Assembly (NCBI RefSeq): GCF_030758955.1
Contig: NZ_CP132360.1
Coordinates: forward strand, 1,343,777-1,407,776
DNA length: 64,000 nucleotides
Reading direction: 5' to 3'
DNA from: Agrococcus beijingensis
GTDB taxonomy: Bacteria; Actinomycetota; Actinomycetes; Actinomycetales; Microbacteriaceae
Shown here: positions 1-7,534 of the stretch, piece by piece
Numbering within the stretch: position 1 is the stretch's first letter
Layout of the letters: each line of letters starts with the position of its first letter
Translations under genes and position numbers: made by a program
The notes under the pieces: model-generated
The model's database searches: none
The model's input: the letters and a program-made list of their open reading frames with translations, nothing else
What the model was told of the DNA's origin: nothing

Positions 1-13
1 GCAGCCCGCGCAG

Positions 14-1399
14 GTGGGCGTCGAGCCCGTCACCCGCCGCGAGCTCGGGCGCCGTGCGCGCGCGTGGGCGATGTGGGACTGGGGCTCCGCGTCGTTCAAC
101 GCGGTCGTCACCACCTTCATCTTCAGCACCTACCTGGCGTCGGGCCTCTTCGTCGACCCGGCCATCGTCGACGCGGCCGGCGAGGGCGGCTCGCCGGAGC
201 TCACGCGCGCGCTCGCCGACAACGCCTCAGTGGTCGCCTGGGCGGTCGCGATCGCCGGCATCCTGGTGGCGCTGATCGCCCCGATCGTGGGCCAGAGGTC
301 GGATGGCGGCGGTCGCCGCAAGCTGTGGGTCACGGTCAACACCGGGGTGACGATCGTCGCCATGGTCGGCATGTTCTTCGTCGCGCCCGTGCCCGGCTAC
401 CTCTGGCTCGGTGCGATGCTGCTGGCCATCGGCAACCTCTTCTTCGAGTTCGCCGGCGTCAACTACAACGCGATGCTGCACCAGGTCTCGACGAAGGAGT
501 CGCTCGGCCGCACCTCGGGCTTCGGCTGGGGCATGGGCTACGTCGGCGGCATCGTGCTGCTGGCGCTGCTGCTCGTGCTGTTCATCTTCCCGATCGTCGA
601 CGGCGGGGCCGCGGGCAACGGCATCCTGAACGTGCCGAGCGGCCGCGACGGGGGCGGGCTCGACGTGCGCTTCGCGGTGCTCGCGAGCGCCGCCTGGTTC
701 CTGGTGTTCGCGCTGCCGCTCATGCTGCGCGTGCCCGAGCTGCCGCCGACGGGCGCCGTGCCGAAGCGCGTCGGCATCATCGAGTCGTACCGCATCCTGT
801 TCCGCACCATCGGCCGCATCGGCCGCCGCGCGCCGAAGACGCTGCTGTTCCTCATCGCCTCGGCGGTGTTCCGCGACGGGCTCTCGGGCGTCTTCACCTT
901 TGGCGCCATCATCGCGGCGCAGGTGTTCGACTTCACCTCCACCGAGGTCATCCTCTTCGCCATCGCCGCCAACGTCACCGCCGGCATCGGCACCTTCGTG
1001 GGCGGCTGGGCCGACGACCGCTTCGGGCCGAAGATCGTGATCATCGTCTCGCTCATCGCGCTGTCGATCTCGGGCTCCGCGGTGCTGTTCATCGAGCCCA
1101 AGAGCCTGTTCTGGGTGTTCGGCCTGGCGCTCGCCACCTTCGTCGGCCCGGTGCAGTCGGCGTCGCGCTCCTTCATGGCGCGCATCACGCCCGAGGGCCG
1201 CGAGGGCGAGATGTTCGGCCTCTACGCCACCACCGGCCGCTCGGTGTCGTTCCTCACGGCGACGCTGTTCGCGCTGTTCGTCTCGATCTCGGGCGAGACG
1301 CGCTTCGGCATCCTCGCGATCGTCGTCGTGCTGATCGCCGGCCTGCTGCTCGTGCTCCCGGTCTCGCCGAAGCCCACGCGCATCGACGACACCGACTGA
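14..1399 (+). CDS. MFS permease, UMF1/Atg22-like; start possibly upstream of window
   Basis: Predicted multi-spanning cytoplasmic-membrane transporter of the major facilitator superfamily. About eleven or twelve hydrophobic segments lie along 461 residues. The conserved MFS cytoplasmic-loop motif appears twice, as GQRSDGGGRRKLW after the first two helices and as GGWADDRFGPK in the second half, supporting two pseudo-symmetric halves. The N-terminal WDWGS segment before TM1 is typical of UMF1/Atg22-like permeases, a family with no agreed substrate in bacteria. The frame is open to the window edge with no stop before the GTG at 14, and I see no clear ribosome site, so the real start may lie upstream. 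Substrate is not deducible. Confidence 0.85.
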   Translation: MGVEPVTRRELGRRARAWAMWDWGSASFNAVVTTFIFSTYLASGLFVDPAIVDAAGEGGSPELTRALADNASVVAWAVAIAGILVALIAPIVGQRSDGGGRRKLWVTVNTGVTIVAMVGMFFVAPVPGYLWLGAMLLAIGNLFFEFAGVNYNAMLHQVSTKESLGRTSGFGWGMGYVGGIVLLALLLVLFIFPIVDGGAAGNGILNVPSGRDGGGLDVRFAVLASAAWFLVFALPLMLRVPELPPTGAVPKRVGIIESYRILFRTIGRIGRRAPKTLLFLIASAVFRDGLSGVFTFGAIIAAQVFDFTSTEVILFAIAANVTAGIGTFVGGWADDRFGPKIVIIVSLIALSISGSAVLFIEPKSLFWVFGLALATFVGPVQSASRSFMARITPEGREGEMFGLYATTGRSVSFLTATLFALFVSISGETRFGILAIVVVLIAGLLLVLPVSPKPTRIDDTD

Positions 1400-1470
1400 G
1401 CCGCGGCGCCGGCGGCACCCTGGCCTGCGCCGGCTGCCGACCGGCCGCCCAGCCCTGTGCGCGCCCGCTT

Positions 1471-1530
1471 CCGGTACCTCCTTGCCGCTGCCCGACGCAT
1501 CCGCTCGTCATGGGGTACCGGTTTCCGGTA
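1471..1530. repeat. Palindromic GGTACCGG element upstream of the DUF559 gene
   Basis: CCGGTACC at 1471-1478 faces GGTACCGG at 1514-1521, and a second tight hairpin (TACCGG, TTT, CCGGTA) occupies 1516-1530. A related element lies on the other side of the next gene. CTTCCGGTACC at 1468-1478 is exactly inverted as GGTACCGGAAG at 2683-2693, so 11-bp inverted copies bracket the gene. No T-run follows, so it is not an obvious intrinsic terminator. Confidence 0.6.
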
Positions 1531-1661
1531 GCGAATTGCCGGCTCCCGAGGCATTGCTCGGCATGGGCTGCGGGGGCCGCGGTCGGCGTGCGCGGCTCTG
1601 CCCTCCACAGGACGGGGCGGATGCGGCGCCGGCGCCGCGCAGGATGGCGCACGATGCGCGC

Positions 1662-2600
1662 ATGCCCGCTGCCGCACCGCTGCCCGAGTCACTCGCCGAC
1701 GGCCCGTTCTCCATCGCCGCAGCGAGGTCGGCAGGGGTGCCGGCGTCGCGCCTGCGCAGGGCCGACCTCGTGCGGCCCTGGATCGGCGTGCGCAGCACCG
1801 TCGCACCCCACGACCTGCCGTCGCACGCCGCTGCCTTCGCCCAGCGCATGCGCACCGGCCACGTCTTCGCGGGCGTGACCGCGGCCCGGCTGTGGGGGAT
1901 GCCGGTCGCATCCCTGTGGAAGCCCGAGGAGCCCTTGGTCGTCGGCGTGCCCGCGGGGACGCCGCGCACCCGCGTGACCGGCGTGCGCACCCGCGAGTTC
2001 GATCCGCGGCGGCTCGGACCGACCGAGCTCGACGGCCTGCCGATCCTCGCGCCCGCTGCGACCGTCATGAGCCTCGCCCGCGACACCGAGCACCGCGATC
2101 TGGTCGCGCTCGTCGACGCGCTCGTGACGCCATCGCGGTGGTACCCCGACCTGCGGCTGCCGAAGCGCGCCTACGCCGACATCGCGGCGCTGGCGGCCTT
2201 CGCCCGGCGGTGCCGAGGGCTGCACGGCGCAGCCGCGTTCAGCGCAGCGGTCGACGACGCCCGGGCGGGCGCCGACTCTCCGCAGGAGACGCGCACCAGG
2301 CTGGTCATCGTGGCTGCCGGGCTGCCGGAGCCGGTGCTGCAGCACCCGATCCGGGCCGATGGCCGTCGGATCGCCGTCGTCGATCTCGCCTACCCGCACT
2401 GGCGCATCGCCATCGAGTACGAGGGCGAAGGCCACCTGAAGGATCCCGCGCAATGGGCGAAGGACATCCGCCGCTACGAGCGGCTCGAAGCCCTCGGCTG
2501 GATCGTGATCCGCGTCACCAAGTCGGATCTGACCGGCGACGCGGCCGCCCTGACCCAGCGCGTGCGCGCCGCCGTCGCTCGCCGCAGCACCGCCGACTGA
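1662..2600 (+). CDS. DUF559-family protein with AbiEi-like N-terminus
   Basis: 312-residue protein of two parts. Residues 1-70 contain a helix-turn-helix-like segment (SIAAARSAGVPASRLRRADL) resembling the N-terminal domain of AbiEi-type antitoxin/regulator proteins. The C-terminal 120 residues carry the DUF559 (Vsr/PD-(D/E)xK-like) pattern: VVDLAYP, then IEYEGEGH, an Arg-rich helix (DIRRYERL) and IRVTKSDL. Such fusions are common as solitary genes in Microbacteriaceae and have no proven role; a DNA-binding or nuclease function is inference. I chose ATG 1662 because CACGAT ends six bases before it, as in other likely leaderless genes here; ATG 1644 is an alternative. No AbiEii-type toxin partner is adjacent, so I would not call it a toxin-antitoxin pair. 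Confidence 0.75.
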   Translation: MPAAAPLPESLADGPFSIAAARSAGVPASRLRRADLVRPWIGVRSTVAPHDLPSHAAAFAQRMRTGHVFAGVTAARLWGMPVASLWKPEEPLVVGVPAGTPRTRVTGVRTREFDPRRLGPTELDGLPILAPAATVMSLARDTEHRDLVALVDALVTPSRWYPDLRLPKRAYADIAALAAFARRCRGLHGAAAFSAAVDDARAGADSPQETRTRLVIVAAGLPEPVLQHPIRADGRRIAVVDLAYPHWRIAIEYEGEGHLKDPAQWAKDIRRYERLEALGWIVIRVTKSDLTGDAAALTQRVRAAVARRSTAD

Positions 2601-2640
2601 CGCCGGCGCATCGCTCTCCTGCCGGCGAGCGTGGGCTTTG

Positions 2641-2689
2641 CGGTACCCGGTGACCGGCGCCGGGGCGCGCAGACGGCATCCGGGTACCG
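2641..2689. repeat. Palindromic GGTACC element downstream of the DUF559 gene
   Basis: CGGTACCCGG at 2641-2650 is inverted as CCGGGTACCG at 2680-2689 (10-bp arms). It continues into GGTACCGGAAG, the inverted match of the sequence at 1468-1478. It lies between convergent genes and could act as a terminator hairpin, but the paired copy on the far side of the gene suggests a repeat family. Confidence 0.55.
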
Positions 2690-2717
2690 GAAGTGCGGCG
2701 GTACGGCGCGGGGCGGC

Positions 2718-3650
2718 TCAGACGAGGGGGTCGGTGGGGCGGATGCGCTCGGCCTCGATCGCGGGATGGCCCAGGATGCGGTCGATCAGTCGGGCACTGC
2801 CGCCGACCAGCGTCACGTCGAGGTCGAGGTCGGTCGCGACGAACCAGGCGGGCGCAGCATGCGGCTCGACCGGCCAGATCGCGTTGGGCGTCCGGCCGGG
2901 GTACGGCCGGTCGTGCCGCCAGCCCAGCCCCGCGGTCTCCACCCAGCGCGGGTCGAGGAAGACCGACAGCGGCGAGCGCAGCAGCACGTGCCCGCGGCCC
3001 TGCTGCTCGCGCGGCAGGCCGAGCACCCGCTGCGCCCGCATGGCGGCCAGCACCTCGGGGTCGACCGCCGCGACCTGCTCGGCCCGGTGCTCCGCCTGCA
3101 GCCGCCGCGTCTCGCGCCGCCGCACCCACCAGCTCGTGCCCGCGGGGAAGGCGGCGAAGGCGCTCGAGCCGCGCGGGTCGAGCTCGCGCCCTTCCCACAC
3201 CGCGCTCAGCACTTCGGCATCGCCGTGCTCCTCGAGCAGCAGCGAGGCGAGGGTCGCGAGCAGCGGCCGCGGGATGTCGCCGTCGTGCGGCTCGCCGATG
3301 CGGCTGCCGTCCGGCAGCGCATGGCGCTCCGTGAGCCGCGAGCCGTCCGGGAGGTCGCGGCCGATCTCGCCGAAGCGCCGCAGCCACACCGACCACGGCT
3401 GCGGCTCCCCCAGCCGGTCGCCGATCAGCACCGCCGCCTCGGCCCACGAGATCTGGCGAGATCCGTAGACGGGCGTGCCCCACGCATCCGTCTCCCCTGT
3501 GGGCGTCTCGAGCGTCGCCGGATGCAGGATGCGCGCGTAGGCCTCGAAGATCGGCGGCACGACCGCGGCGATCGAGCCGAGGTCGGCGAGCGCCGCCTGC
3601 ACCCAGCGCGCGCTCGAGACGTCGTGCTCGACGCGCAGCCGCCCGGCCAT
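2718..3650 (-). CDS. Hypothetical protein coupled to dcd
   Basis: 310-residue soluble protein that I do not recognise. It begins [21 protein letters not shown] and has no signal peptide, membrane segment or clear catalytic motif. It is rich in Trp and Arg, with a segment around residues 110-125 (DGSRLTERHALPDGSRIGE) that looks like an internal DGSR repeat. Its ATG overlaps the dcd stop codon as TGATG, so it is almost certainly translated from the dcd transcript by re-initiation. That link hints at nucleotide or wall metabolism, but nothing in the protein shows it. Codon use matches neighbours, so it is a native gene. Confidence 0.7.
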   Translation of the reverse strand: MAGRLRVEHDVSSARWVQAALADLGSIAAVVPPIFEAYARILHPATLETPTGETDAWGTPVYGSRQISWAEAAVLIGDRLGEPQPWSVWLRRFGEIGRDLPDGSRLTERHALPDGSRIGEPHDGDIPRPLLATLASLLLEEHGDAEVLSAVWEGRELDPRGSSAFAAFPAGTSWWVRRRETRRLQAEHRAEQVAAVDPEVLAAMRAQRVLGLPREQQGRGHVLLRSPLSVFLDPRWVETAGLGWRHDRPYPGRTPNAIWPVEPHAAPAWFVATDLDLDVTLVGGSARLIDRILGHPAIEAERIRPTDPLV

Positions 3651-4285
3651 CAGGGCTCGGCCTGCTCCACCTCGGCGGGCACCGCCGGCACGCCGTCGCT
3701 CGGCGCCGCATCGATGCGCGTGCGGTGGAACGACTGGAACGAGCGCGACGCCGTCGGCCCGCGCTGCCCCTGGTAGCGGTTGAGGTTGGGACCCTGGCCG
3801 TAGGGGTGCTCCGAGGGCGACGAGAGCTGGAAGTAGCAGACCTGCCCGATCTTCATGCCCGGCCACAGCTTGATCGGCAGCGTCGACACGTTCGACAGCT
3901 CGAGCGTCACGTGGCCCGAGAAGCCCGGGTCGATGAAGCCCGCGGTCGAGTGCGTCAGCAGCCCCAGGCGCCCGAGCGACGACTTGCCCTCGAGCCGCGC
4001 GGCGACGTCGTCGGGCAGCGTGATGCGCTCGTAGGTGGCGCCGAGCACGAACTCGCCCGGGTGCAGGATGAACGCCTCGTCGGCGCCCACCTCGACCAGC
4101 CGGGTGAGTTCGGGCTGATCCTCTGCGGGGTCGATGAACGGGTACTTGTGGTTGTCGAAGAGCCGGAAGCCGCGGTCGAGCCGCACGTCGACGCTCGACG
4201 GCTGCAGCATCGCCAGGTCGAGCGGGTCGAGGCCGAGGGAGCCCGAGTCGAGCCGGGCACGGATGTCGCGATCGCTGAGCAGCAC
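3650..4285 (-). CDS. dcd: dCTP deaminase (probably bifunctional dCTP deaminase/dUTPase)
   Basis: Cytosolic enzyme of pyrimidine deoxynucleotide supply, converting dCTP to dUTP and, in the actinobacterial DCD-DUT type, onward to dUMP. 211 residues, slightly longer than the usual ~190 because of a Pro/Ala-rich tail. Conserved features: [10 protein letters not shown] near residue 28, [12 protein letters not shown] with the KSSLGR core near residue 111, the catalytic region [18 protein letters not shown] near residue 125, and the C-terminal [11 protein letters not shown] loop that closes over the nucleotide. GTG start at 4285; TACGCT lies six bases upstream of it, fitting a leaderless transcript. 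Followed by a TGATG-coupled hypothetical gene. Confidence 0.95.
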   Translation of the reverse strand: MLLSDRDIRARLDSGSLGLDPLDLAMLQPSSVDVRLDRGFRLFDNHKYPFIDPAEDQPELTRLVEVGADEAFILHPGEFVLGATYERITLPDDVAARLEGKSSLGRLGLLTHSTAGFIDPGFSGHVTLELSNVSTLPIKLWPGMKIGQVCYFQLSSPSEHPYGQGPNLNRYQGQRGPTASRSFQSFHRTRIDAAPSDGVPAVPAEVEQAEP

Positions 4286-4418
4286 GGCCCGAGCGTATCG
4301 GCCGCGACGTGCCGTCGTCCGAGGGGCCGGGTCGCTGTTGAGCAGAAGTCATGGCGGATGCTGTGGTGCAGTCAGGGGCGGAATGGTGGACGATGGGCAT
4401 TACGAGATGGAGGGCGCC

Positions 4419-4886
4419 GTGAGCGTGCATCGAGGACGCCGACTGGAGGACTGGGTCGAGCTGGCTGCAGCAGCCGTCGAGCGCGCCAAGCGGTCGCTCG
4501 GCGACCAGGAGGTCGCCCGCCGCGTCGAGGCGTCGGTCTCCGACGAGGACTACGAGACGACCGTCCGCGTGCTGCGCACCATGGGCCGCGATCTGCAGGC
4601 CTCCGCGCCCGATCTCAGCGCGCTCGACGCGAGGCTCCGCGGGCACGTGGAACCGCATCCGCACGTGCCGGAGGTGCCCGAGGAGGCGCCAGCCGCGACG
4701 AGCGAGCTCGCCGCCGAGCGCGGCCCGGCCTCAGAGACCGACAGGCCCGACAAGACCGCGCAGGCGACGCTCGACGACCTGCCGATCGACGAGCGCGGCT
4801 CGCTCAGCCCGATGGAGGTTGCGAAGCAGCTGGCGCGGCTGCGCAACCCGATCCTGCCGCACCCGCGTCGCGGCCGGGCACGCTGA
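4419..4886 (+). CDS. Hypothetical acidic protein
   Basis: 155-residue protein, unrecognised. The N-terminal ~70 residues are helical and charged (RLEDWVELAAAAVERAKR, then an EDYETTVRVL helix). The middle is Pro/Ala/Glu-rich and probably disordered. The C-terminus has a short motif SPMEVAKQLARLRNPILP. No membrane segment or signal peptide. The GTG at 4419 follows GGAGGG at good spacing and is preferred; in-frame ATGs at 4383 and 4407 are alternatives. It diverges from dcd and converges with the DUF1206 genes. Confidence 0.6.
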   Translation: MSVHRGRRLEDWVELAAAAVERAKRSLGDQEVARRVEASVSDEDYETTVRVLRTMGRDLQASAPDLSALDARLRGHVEPHPHVPEVPEEAPAATSELAAERGPASETDRPDKTAQATLDDLPIDERGSLSPMEVAKQLARLRNPILPHPRRGRAR

Positions 4887-4904
4887 CGCCTGCCCCGACC
4901 GCGG

Positions 4905-5630
4905 TCAGCGCGCCCAGATGCCGCGCGTGACGCAGTAGACGCCGTAGACGATCAGCCCCGCCGCGATCGCGACGAGCGAGAGCACGCCGCCCGGCACGGT
5001 CGTCAGCGACTGCAGCGCGCCGTCGAGGCCGCCCGTCTGCCGCGGCTCGTCGCGCACCGCACCGACCACGAACAGCCCTCCGACGATGAGCACGGCGAGG
5101 CCCTTCGCGACGAAGCCCGGCATGCCGAGCGCCTCGACCAGGCGCCGGAAACGGCGGGGCGGCGCGACGTCCTCGAAGAACTTCCGCCGCAATCCACGGA
5201 GCACGAACGCGATGCCGACGCCCGCGATCACCAGGCCGACGGCTCCCAGCAGCCAGGGGCCGAGCGGATGCGCGATGACCGCTGCCGACACCGACTCGGT
5301 CGCGGCCTCGCCGTCGATGGAGCCGCCGGTCGCGAACACCAGCGCGGTGCCGCCGACGACGGCGTGCCCGACGCCTCGCCCGGCCGCGCGCAGCGCGTCG
5401 CGGCGGTGGCCGCGCGAGGCGGCGATCGCGACCACGAAGGCGTGCAGGGCCAGCGCGACCAGGGCGATCCCGACCACCCACAGCGCGATGCCGCCGAGCA
5501 CGGTGCCGCCGAGCGCGCGCATCGCGCCCGACTGGTCGGCCGAGCCGCCGGCACCGAAGGCGATGCCCAGCGCGATCCCGCCGATCAGCACGTGCACCAC
5601 GCCGTTCGCCGACTGCCCGACCGCCTCCAC
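4905..5630 (-). CDS. DUF1206 membrane protein, downstream copy; N-terminus uncertain
   Basis: Six predicted membrane helices arranged as three two-helix DUF1206 units, each with a GGSADQSGAM- or GGLDGALQSLT-like loop. Function unknown; the family is actinobacterial. It is a clear paralogue of the gene just upstream, ending in the same VYGVYCVTRGIWAR-type tail. The only ATG/GTG/TTG start in frame is the GTG at 5630, right at the first helix, yet coding-like sequence continues upstream in the same frame to about 5804. That stretch reads as an Ala/Arg-rich cytoplasmic leader like the one in the paralogue. A CTG at 5804, 13 bases after the stop of the upstream gene, would give such a leader, so the true protein may be about 58 residues longer. 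Confidence 0.8.
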   Translation of the reverse strand: MEAVGQSANGVVHVLIGGIALGIAFGAGGSADQSGAMRALGGTVLGGIALWVVGIALVALALHAFVVAIAASRGHRRDALRAAGRGVGHAVVGGTALVFATGGSIDGEAATESVSAAVIAHPLGPWLLGAVGLVIAGVGIAFVLRGLRRKFFEDVAPPRRFRRLVEALGMPGFVAKGLAVLIVGGLFVVGAVRDEPRQTGGLDGALQSLTTVPGGVLSLVAIAAGLIVYGVYCVTRGIWAR

Positions 5631-5817
5631 CCAGGTGGCGGCGCGGTGCTGCTCGAACTCGACCGCCGCGCGCTGCGCCTTCCGAGCCGCGCGACGCGCG
5701 CCGCGCGAGCCGTGACCGGCGCGCGCGACGGGACCGGAGGCATCCGCCCCCGGTTCGGGCCCCGCCTCGGGCCCCGCGTCGAAATGCGCCCGGTCGTCGT
5801 CCAGGGGAGCCGCCGGT

Positions 5818-6663
5818 TCAGCGGGTCCAGATGCCGCGCGCGAAGCAGTAGACGCCGTAGAGCATCAGGCCGAGGGCGATCGCGATCAGCGCGATCACGC
5901 CGCCCGGCACGGTCGTGAGCGACTGCAGCGCGCCGTCGAACCCGCCGGCCTCCTCGGGGTCGTGCTGGATCGCGGCGACGACGAACAGCGCGCCGACGAC
6001 GACGATCGCGACGCCCTTGGCGACGTAGCCGGCGGTGCCGAGGCCGTCGACGGCGCGCTTCCAGCGTGCGGGCGGGGCGACGTCCTCGCGGAACTTGCGC
6101 TTGACGCCCTTCATCACGAAGTAGATGCCGACGCCCACGATGCCCACACCGATCAGGCCGACGAGCACGGTGCCGAACGGGTTCGACATCAGCTGGCTCG
6201 AGAACGTCTCGGTCTGCGACTCGCCGTCGGTGCTGCCGCCGGTCGCCGCGACGAGCGCGGTCGCCCCGATGGCCGCGTAGGCGATGCCGCGACCCGCCTC
6301 CTTCAGCGCGTCCTTCCAGTCGCGGCGCGACGCCGCGATCGCGGTGACGAAGGCGAGCAGCGCGAGCGCCAGCAGCGCGATCGCGACGAACCAGAGCGCG
6401 AAGCCGCCCACCGGCGTCTCCTTGAGCGCCTGCATCGCGCCCGACTGGTCGGCCGATCCGCCGGCGCCGAATGCCACGCCCAGCGCGATCGCGCCGATGA
6501 TGATGTGCACGACGCCGTTGGCGACCTGCCCCGCCCCGGTCACCCAGCGCATGGCGGGGTGCCGCTCGGCTCTCGCCGCGACGTCCTGCGCCTTCGACTT
6601 CGCGCGACCGGCGGCATCCACTGCTTCAGAGGCATGCATGCGTGCGCTATCGCCATCGACCAT
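5818..6663 (-). CDS. DUF1206 membrane protein, upstream copy
   Basis: 281 residues: a ~40-residue charged cytoplasmic N-terminus (RAKSKAQDVAARAERHP), then six membrane helices in three repeated DUF1206 units. The loops GGSADQSGAMQAL, GGSTDGESQTE and GGFDGALQSLT recur at equal spacing, which shows the internal triplication. Role unknown. It forms a two-gene tandem with its paralogue, probably a recent duplication since the loops and C-termini remain nearly identical. The ATG at 6663 is preceded by TACGGT six bases away, consistent with leaderless transcription. Divergent from the hydrolase gene across 54 bp containing a short inverted repeat. Confidence 0.85.
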   Translation of the reverse strand: MVDGDSARMHASEAVDAAGRAKSKAQDVAARAERHPAMRWVTGAGQVANGVVHIIIGAIALGVAFGAGGSADQSGAMQALKETPVGGFALWFVAIALLALALLAFVTAIAASRRDWKDALKEAGRGIAYAAIGATALVAATGGSTDGESQTETFSSQLMSNPFGTVLVGLIGVGIVGVGIYFVMKGVKRKFREDVAPPARWKRAVDGLGTAGYVAKGVAIVVVGALFVVAAIQHDPEEAGGFDGALQSLTTVPGGVIALIAIALGLMLYGVYCFARGIWTR

Positions 6664-6679
6664 GGAGCAACCGTAGTGC

Positions 6680-6694
6680 CAACGGTTAGCGTTG
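6680..6694. promoter_or_regulatory. Short inverted repeat in divergent promoter region
   Basis: CAACG-GTTAG-CGTTG in the 54-bp gap between the DUF1206 gene (minus) and the hydrolase gene (plus). It abuts the likely -10 element (TACGGT, minus strand) of the DUF1206 gene. Possible operator; no regulator gene is adjacent. Confidence 0.35.
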
Positions 6695-6717
6695 ACGCAC
6701 GAGCGAAGGAGCAGTCC

Positions 6718-7374
6718 ATGGCCATCGAGACCACCGACGACACCGCCACCCGCTGGCACGGCACCGAGGGCGACCCCGTGGTCGTGCTCGCGCACGACTG
6801 GAACGGCCGCCTGCCCTGGATCGACGCGCTCGGCGCGCGCCTGGCCGACGAGGGCTTCCGGGTCGCGGTGCCCGACTTCTACGGCGGCCGCTCGACCCGT
6901 GACGACGGCGAGGCCGGGCAGCTGCTCGGCGAGCGCTACGCCGACCTGCCGGGGGCGATGCACATCGTCAGCGAGACGATCGGCGAGGCCCGCGCCCTCG
7001 GCAGCGAACGCGCCGCGGTCGTCGGCTTCTCGATGGGCTCGACGATCGCGCTCGGCTACGCCGCCGAGAGCCCCTCGCTCGACGCGATCGTCGCCTACTA
7101 CGGCGCCCCCTTCCCCGGCATCGCCGCGGGCCCGCGCGTGCCGGTGCTCTTCCAGCTCGCCGAGAGCGACGACTGGAGCGGCCGCGAGGCCCCCGAGGAC
7201 TACCGCGCCCGGCTCGCCGCCGAGGGCTACGACGACGTGCAGCTGCATCACTACGCGGGCGCGATCCACGGGTTCCATAACGCCGACGTCGCCAAGTACA
7301 GCGCGGATGCGTCGGCGGCGGCCTGGCCGGTGACGGTCGCGTTCCTGCGCGACCACCTGGGCACGGCCGGCTGA
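6718..7374 (+). CDS. Dienelactone-hydrolase-family alpha/beta hydrolase
   Basis: 218-residue cytosolic alpha/beta hydrolase with the compact fold of dienelactone hydrolases. The nucleophile elbow is GFSMGS (near residue 102), so the nucleophile is Ser rather than the Cys of classical ClcD-type enzymes. The general acid is probably in AESDDW near residue 155 and the base is His in AIHGFHN near residue 182. The early motif LAHDWNG and VPDFYGGRST match the family. Start ATG 6718 has a GAAGGAG site. Substrate unknown; no chloroaromatic pathway genes are nearby, so true dienelactone hydrolysis is unproven. Confidence 0.85.
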   Translation: MAIETTDDTATRWHGTEGDPVVVLAHDWNGRLPWIDALGARLADEGFRVAVPDFYGGRSTRDDGEAGQLLGERYADLPGAMHIVSETIGEARALGSERAAVVGFSMGSTIALGYAAESPSLDAIVAYYGAPFPGIAAGPRVPVLFQLAESDDWSGREAPEDYRARLAAEGYDDVQLHHYAGAIHGFHNADVAKYSADASAAAWPVTVAFLRDHLGTAG

Positions 7375-7534
7375 GGCCCAGTGCCGAGGGCCCAGGGCCG
7401 ACGCCCCAGTGCCGACGGCGAGGGCTGACCCCGAGGGCGGTCGGATGCCGAGCGCCGTGATCTGAGGCGAGCCCTGCGGAAACGTTGGGCGCCGGATCCT
7501 GGAACTCCGTGCGGTCGAGCGTCAAGATATCCGC
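7375..7534. other. Intergenic region upstream of the STAND gene
   Basis: Contains three imperfect direct copies of CCAGTGCCGA/CCAGGGCCGA in the first 60 bases. CAAGAT at 7523-7528 lies six bases before the ATG at 7535, which suggests a leaderless transcript. No operator-like palindrome seen. Confidence 0.35.

Noticed and set aside
64..1878. 604-codon plus-strand frame over the MFS gene
   Set aside because: Arg/Pro-rich sequence out of frame with the recognisable membrane protein.
1662..2600. AbiE-type toxin-antitoxin system
   Set aside because: No AbiEii-like nucleotidyltransferase toxin adjacent; protein has a DUF559 C-terminus instead.
7495..7534. ECF-sigma promoter (GGAAC ... CGTC) before the STAND gene
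   Set aside because: Spacing is about 14 bases, too short for the usual ECF promoter.
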